NCBI GenBank assembly: GCA_026724425.1
Contig: JAIUCV010000083.1
Span: 4,030,001-4,094,000, forward strand
From: Erythrophleum ivorense
Lineage: Eukaryota > Streptophyta > Magnoliopsida > Fabales > Fabaceae
DNA: 64,000 nt
Reading direction: 5' to 3'
Both the position numbers and the translations under genes were made by a program. Under the pieces are notes generated by a model, which ran no database searches, was not told the DNA's origin, and saw only the letters and a program-made list of their open reading frames with translations. Below, in pieces: positions 58,201-64,000 of this stretch (the stretch's first letter is position 1; every line of letters begins with the position of its first letter).

Positions 58201-60795
58201 GTAGCTTTGATGTTTCTCTCAAGGAATGAGAATCATGTCACACATGTTGCTCCTCATAGTCCCGTGGAGAACCTAATGCATGTTTGGCTAAGTATGGGTC
58301 CGTCTTGATCATTACATACACTACAAGTATGTTCCTACATTGTGTGGAGGCATAGAGCTACGATTGGGACTCCTTACTACTTATGTTTCTCTCAGGATGG
58401 TAGCTTTGATGTTCCTCTCAAGGAATGAGAATCATGTCACACATGTTGCTCCTCATAGTCCCGTGGAGAACCTAATGCATGTTTGGCTAAGTATGGGTCC
58501 GTCTTGATCATTACATACACAACAAGTATGTTTCTATATTGTGTGGAGGCATAGAGCTACGATTGGGACTCCTTACTACTTATGTTTCTCTCAGGATGGT
58601 AGCTTTGATGTTCCTCTCAAGGAATGAGAATCATGTCACACATGTTGCTCCTCATAGTCCCGTGGAGAACCTAATGCATGTTTGGCTAAGTATGGGTCCG
58701 CCTTGATCATTACATACACTACAAGTATGTTTCTACATTGTGTGGAGGCATAAAGCTACGATTGGGACTCCTTACTACTTATGTTTCTCTCAGGATGGTA
58801 GCTTTGATGTTCCTCTCAAGGAATGAGAATCATGTCACACATGTTGCTCCTCATAGTCCCGTGGAGAACCTAATGCATGTTTGGCAAGGTATGGGTCCGT
58901 CTTGATCATTACATACACTACAAGTATGTTTCTACATTGTCTGGAGGCATAGAGCTACGATTGGGACTCCTTACTACTTATGTTTCTCTCAGGATGGTAG
59001 CTTTGATGTTTCTCTCAAGGAATGAGAATCATGTCACACATGTTGCTCCTCATAGTCCCGTGGAGAACCTAATGCATGTTTGGCTAAGTATGGGTCCGTC
59101 TTGATCATTACATACACTACAAGTATGTTCCTACATTGTGTGGAGGCATAGAGCTACGATTGGGACTCCTTACTACTTATGTTTCTCTCAGGATGGTAGC
59201 TTTGATGTTCCTCTCAAGGAATGAGAATCATGTCACACATGTTGCTCCTCATAGTCCCGTGGAGAACCTAATGCATGTTTGGCTAAGTATGGGTCCGTCT
59301 TGATCATTACATACACAACAAGTATGTTTCTATATTGTGTGGAGGCATAGAGCTACGATTGGGACTCCTTACTACTTATGTTTCTCTCAGGATGGTAGCT
59401 TTGATGTTCCTCTCAAGGAATGAGAATCATGTCACACATGTTGCTCCTCATAGTCCCGTGGAGAACCTAATGCATGTTTGGCTAAGTATGGGTCCGTCTT
59501 GATCATTACATACACTACAAGTATGTTCCTACATTGTGTGGAGGCATAGAGCTACGATTGGGACTCCTTACTACTTATGTTTCTCTCAGGATGGTAGCTT
59601 GGATGTTCCTCTCAAGGAATGAGAATCATGTCACACATGCTGCTCGTCATAGTCCCGTGGAGAACCTAATGCATGTTTGGCTAAGTATGGGTCCGCCTTG
59701 ATCATTACATACACTACAAGTATGTTTCTACATTGTGTGGAGGCATAGAGCTACGATTGGGACTCCTTACTACTTATGTTTCTCTCAGGATGGTAGCTTT
59801 GATGTTCCTCTCAAGGAATGAGAATCATGTCACACATGCTGCTCGTCATAGTCCCGTGGAGAACCTAATGCATGTTTGGCTAAGTATGGGTCCGCCTTGA
59901 TCATTACATACACTACAAGTATGTTTCTACATTGTGTGGAGGCATAGAGCTACGATTGGGACTCCTTACTACTTATGTTTCTCTCAGGATGGTAGCTTTG
60001 ATGTTCCTCTCAAGGAATGAGAATCATGTCACACATGTTGCTCCTCATAGTCCCGTGGAGAACCTAATGCATGTTTGGCTAAGTATGGGTCCGTCTTGAT
60101 CATTACATACACTACAAGTATGTTTCTACATTGTGTGGAGGCATAGAGCTACGATTGGGACTCCTTACTACTTATGTTTCTCTCAGGATGGTAGCTTTGA
60201 TGTTCCTCTCAAGGAATTAGAATCATGTCACACATGTTGCTCCTCATAGTCCCGTGGAGAACCTAATGCATGTTTGGCTAAGTATGGGTCCGTCTTGATC
60301 ATAACATACACTACAAGTATGTTCCTACATTGTGTGGAGGCATAGAGCTACGATTGGGACTCCTTACTACTTATGTTTCTCTGAGGATGGTAGCTTTGAT
60401 GTTCCTCTCAAGGAATTAGAATTATGTCACACATGTTGCTCCTCATAGTCCCATGGAGAACCTAATGCATGTTTGGCTAAGTATGGGTCCGTCTTGATCA
60501 TTACATACACTACAAGTATGTTCCTACATTGTGTGGAGGCATAGAGCTACGATTGGGACTCCTTACTACTTATGTTTCTCTCAGGATGGTAGCTTTGATG
60601 TTCCTCTCAAGGAATGAGAATCATGTCACACATGTTGCTCCTCATAGTCCCGTGGAGAACCTAATGCATGTTTGGCTAAGTATGGGTCCGTCTTGATCAT
60701 TACATACACTACAAGTATGTTCCTACATTGTGTGGAGGCATAGAAATACGATTGGGACTCCTTACTACTTATGTTTCTCTCAGGATGGTAGCTTT
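55225..60795 (+). repeat. HOR domain 2, 28-monomer unit
   Basis: 5,571 bp = 28 x 199 - 1. Order X-Y-Z-W-V-E-G-C-C-F-A-B-L-B-S-V-E-Z-W-V-E-G-C-C-F-A-B-S'. It repeats much of the 13-mer but drops X and Y in its second half. The G monomer at 56418 has GTGGAAGC, shared with 61989. Confidence 0.78.
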
Positions 60796-63700
60796 GATGT
60801 TCCTCTCAAGGAATGAGAATCATGTCACACATGTTGCTCCTCATAGTCCCGTGGAGAACCTAATGCATGTTTGGCTAAGTATGGGTCCCTTGATCATTAC
60901 ATACACAACAAGTATGTTTCTACATTGTGTGGAGGCATAGAGCTACGATTGGGACTCCTTACTACTTATGTTTCTCTCAGGATGGTAGCTTTGATGTTCC
61001 TCTCAAGGAATGAGAATCATGTCACACATGTTGCTCCTCATAGTCCCGTGGAGAACCTAATGCATGTTTGGCTAAGTATGGGTCCGTCTTGATCATTACA
61101 TACACTACAAGGTATGTTCCTACATTGTGTGGAGGCATAGAGCTACGATTGGGACTCCTTACTACTTATGTTTCTCTCAGGATGGTAGCTTTGATGTTCC
61201 TCTCAAGGAATGAGAATCATGTCACACATGTTGCTCCTCATAGTCCCGTGGAGAACCTAATGCATGTTTGGCTAAGTATGGGTCCGCCTTGATCATTACA
61301 TACACTACAAGTATGTTTCTACATTGTGTGGAGGCATAAAGCTACGATTGGGACTCCTTACTACTTATGTTTCTCTCAGGATGGTAGCTTTGATGTTCCT
61401 CTCAAGGAATGAGAATCATGTCACACATGTTGCTCCTCATAGTCCCGTGGAGAACCTAATGCATGTTTGGCAAGGTATGGGTCCGTCTTGATCATTACAT
61501 ACACTACAAGTATGTTTCTACATTGTCTGGAGGCATAGAGCTACGATTGGGACTCCTTACTACTTATGTTTCTCTCAGGATGGTAGCTTTGATGTTTCTC
61601 TCAAGGAATGAGAATCATGTCACACATGTTGCTCCTCATAGTCCCGTGGAGAACCTAATGCATGTTTGGCTAAGTATGGGTCCGTCTTGATCATTACATA
61701 CACTACAAGTATGTTCCTACATTGTGTGGAGGCATAGAGCTACGATTGGGACTCCTTACTACTTATGTTTCTCTCAGGATGGTAGCTTTGATGTTCCTCT
61801 CAAGGAATGAGAATCATGTCACACATGTTGCTCCTCATAGTCCCGTGGAGAACCTAATGCATGTTTGGCTAAGTATGGGTCCGTCTTGATCATTACATAC
61901 ACAACAAGTATGTTTCTATATTGTGTGGAGGCATAGAGCTACGATTGGGACTCCTTACTACTTATGTTTCTCTCAGGATGGTAGCTTTGATGTTCCTCTC
62001 AAGGAATGAGAATCATGTCACACATGTTGCTCCTCATAGTCCCGTGGAGAACCTAATGCATGTTTGGCTAAGTATGGGTCCGTCTTGATCATTACATACA
62101 CTACAAGTATGTTCCTACATTGTGTGGAAGCATAGAGCTACGATTGGGACTCCTTACTACTTATGTTTCTCTCAGGATGGTAGCTTGGATGTTCCTCTCA
62201 AGGAATGAGAATCATGTCACACATGCTGCTCGTCATAGTCCCGTGGAGAACCTAATGCATGTTTGGCTAAGTATGGGTCCGCCTTGATCATTACATACAC
62301 TACAAGTATGTTTCTACATTGTGTGGAGGCATAGAGCTACGATTGGGACTCCTTACTACTTATGTTTCTCTCAGGATGGTAGCTTTGATGTTCCTCTCAA
62401 GGAATGAGAATCATGTCACACATGCTGCTCGTCATAGTCCCGTGGAGAACCTAATGCATGTTTGGCTAAGTATGGGTCCGCCTTGATCATTACATACACT
62501 ACAAGTATGTTTCTACATTGTGTGGAGGCATAGAGCTACGATTGGGACTCCTTACTACTTATGTTTCTCTCAGGATGGTAGCTTTGATGTTCCTCTCAAG
62601 GAATGAGAATCATGTCACACATGTTGCTCCTCATAGTCCCGTGGAGAACCTAATGCATGTTTGGCTAAGTATGGGTCCGTCTTGATCATTACATACACTA
62701 CAAGTATGTTTCTACATTGTGTGGAGGCATAGAGCTACGATTGGGACTCCTTACTACTTATGTTTCTCTCAGGATGGTAGCTTTGATGTTCCTCTCAAGG
62801 AATTAGAATCATGTCACACATGTTGCTCCTCATAGTCCCGTGGAGAACCTAATGCATGTTTGGCTAAGTATGGGTCCGTCTTGATCATAACATACACTAC
62901 AAGTATGTTCCTACATTGTGTGGAGGCATAGAGCTACGATTGGGACTCCTTACTACTTATGTTTCTCTGAGGATGGTAGCTTTGATGTTCCTCTCAAGGA
63001 ATTAGAATTATGTCACACATGTTGCTCCTCATAGTCCCATGGAGAACCTAATGCATGTTTGGCTAAGTATGGGTCCGTCTTGATCATTACATACACTACA
63101 AGTATGTTCCTACATTGTGTGGAGGCATAGAGCTACGATTGGGACTCCTTACTACTTATGTTTCTCTCAGGATGGTAGCTTTGATGTTCCTCTCAAGGAA
63201 TGAGAATCATGTCACACATGTTGCTCCTCATAGTCCCGTGGAGAACCTAATGCATGTTTGGCTAAGTATGGGTCCGTCTTGATCATTACATACACTACAA
63301 GTATGTTCCTACATTGTGTGGAGGCATAGAGCTACGATTGGGACTCCTTAATACTTATGTTTCTCTCAGGATGGTAGCTTTGATGTTCCTCTCAAGGAAT
63401 TAGAATTATGTCACACATGTTGCTCCTCATAGTCCCATGGAGAACCTAATGCATGTTTGGCTAAGTATGGGTCCGTCTTGATCATTACATACACTACAAG
63501 TATGTTCCTACATTGTGCGGAGGCATAGAGCTACGATTGGGACTCCTTACTACTTATGTTTCTCTCAGGATGGTAGCTTTGATGTTCCTCTCAAGGAATG
63601 AGAATCATGTCACACATGTTGCTCCTCATAGTCCCGTGGAGAACCTAATGCATGTTTGGCTAAGTATGGGTCCGTCTTGATCATTACATACACTACAAGT

Positions 63701-63978
63701 ATGTTCCTACATTGTGTGGAGGCATAGAGCTACGATTGGGACTCCTTACTACTTATGTTTCTCTCAGGATGGTAGCTTTGATGTTCCTCTCAAGGAATGA
63801 GAATCATGTCACACATGTTGCTCCTCATAGTCCCGTGGAGAACCTAATGCATGTTTGGCTAAGTATGGGTCCGTCTTGATCATTACATACACTACAAGTA
63901 TGTTCCTACATTGTGTGGAGGCATAGAGCTACGATTGGGACTCCTTACTACTTATGTTTCTCTGAGGATGGTAGCTTT
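60796..63978 (+). repeat. HOR domain 2, 16 monomers at the right edge
   Basis: X-Y-Z-W-V-E-G-C-C-F-A-B-L-B-S-S*. Its first 15 monomers have the order seen from 55225. A partial monomer with TTAG starts at 63979 and the array continues beyond the window. Confidence 0.78.
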
Positions 63979-64000
63979 GATGTTCCTCTCAAGGAATTAG

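Larger units (their letters stand above)
19207..64000 (+). repeat. Tandem satellite array, 199-bp monomer, head to tail
   Basis: 225 whole monomers plus 22 bases, all in one orientation; reference monomer 19207-19405. Monomers differ by a few substitutions each. Phase is kept in exact multiples of 199 from 19207 to 52639; afterwards three paired -2/+1 changes leave a net shift of 3. Length close to nucleosomal, array size, HOR organisation and Athila invasion fit a centromeric satellite (inference). It contains no gene: the ~71-codon open stretches seen in some monomers are repeat-derived and many need a GTG start. I do not recognise the monomer from a named family. Confidence 0.97.

Noticed and set aside
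23469..61690. Repeated ~71-75-codon open frames in the satellite
   Set aside because: They are the same stretch of the 199-bp monomer read across a monomer border. Many rely on a GTG start, they appear only where a substitution removes a stop, and there is no gene context.
19207..64000. CRISPR array
   Set aside because: There are no unique spacers between repeats; monomers are directly contiguous and the context is plant.
19207..64000. Arabidopsis ~178-bp centromere repeat or 5S rDNA array
   Set aside because: Period is 199, and I recognise neither the centromere repeat words nor the internal promoter elements of 5S rRNA genes.

Overview
This is a plant nuclear window, almost certainly peri- or intracentromeric heterochromatin. 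Two Ty3/gypsy LTR retrotransposons of the Athila clade (1-19206) lie against a tandem satellite array of 199-bp monomers (19207-64000). The Gag and the third ORF look like Athila proteins of Arabidopsis relatives, so Brassicaceae is my best guess (inference). I do not recognise the satellite; it does not look like the ~178-bp Arabidopsis centromere repeat. No cellular protein gene, tRNA, rRNA or CRISPR array is visible.

Retrotransposon layout. Element 1 enters from beyond the left edge. It has a gag-protease ORF (3-2273) with no reverse transcriptase, RNase H or integrase, a long non-coding 3' region (2274-4241) and its 3' LTR (LTR1, 4242-5674). Element 2 (5675-19200) is complete: identical 1,432-bp LTRs (5675-7106 and 17769-19200), a tRNA-Asp-type primer site (7110-7122), one uninterrupted gag-pol ORF (7297-13068), a third Athila ORF best read as spliced (13660-13694 joined to 14323-16141) and a polypurine tract (17755-17765). 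Element 2 sits 2 bp inside the right end of LTR1: CTAT is duplicated at 5671-5674 and 19201-19204, and the missing terminal CA of LTR1 is at 19205-19206. Removing element 2 and one CTAT restores a perfect LTR1 end abutting satellite. The order is therefore satellite, then element 1 into satellite, then element 2 into element 1. Element 1 probably depended on a relative like element 2 for replication enzymes.

Satellite layout. Phase counting gives 225 whole monomers from 19207 to 63978 plus 22 bases. The only length changes implied are three copies of a paired -2/+1 event (near 52.7, 55.3 and 60.9 kb). Diagnostic variants make ordered higher-order repeats (HORs). One domain (23386-52638) is built on one series of monomer types and contains a clean 30-monomer (5,970-bp) tandem duplication at 28162-34131/34132-40101. 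A second domain (52639-63978) carries a different block with the indel pair and its own 28-monomer (5,571-bp) duplication. The segment next to the transposons (19207-23385) is less regular and carries more private changes. Monomer labels used below (not residues): M = TTAG, CCCATGG, AAGTGTGGG; S = standard; E = CACAAC with TATATTG; G = standard ending GCTTGG; C = CTGCTCGTC with CCGCC; F = GTTTCT (F' adds GATTGTG); A = TTAG, CATAAC, CTGAGG; B = TTAG, ATTATG, CCCATGG; L = TTAATAC; D = CACAAC with ACATTG; Q = GTCTGG; R = GCGTGT; S* = standard ending CTGAGG. All comparisons were made by eye.
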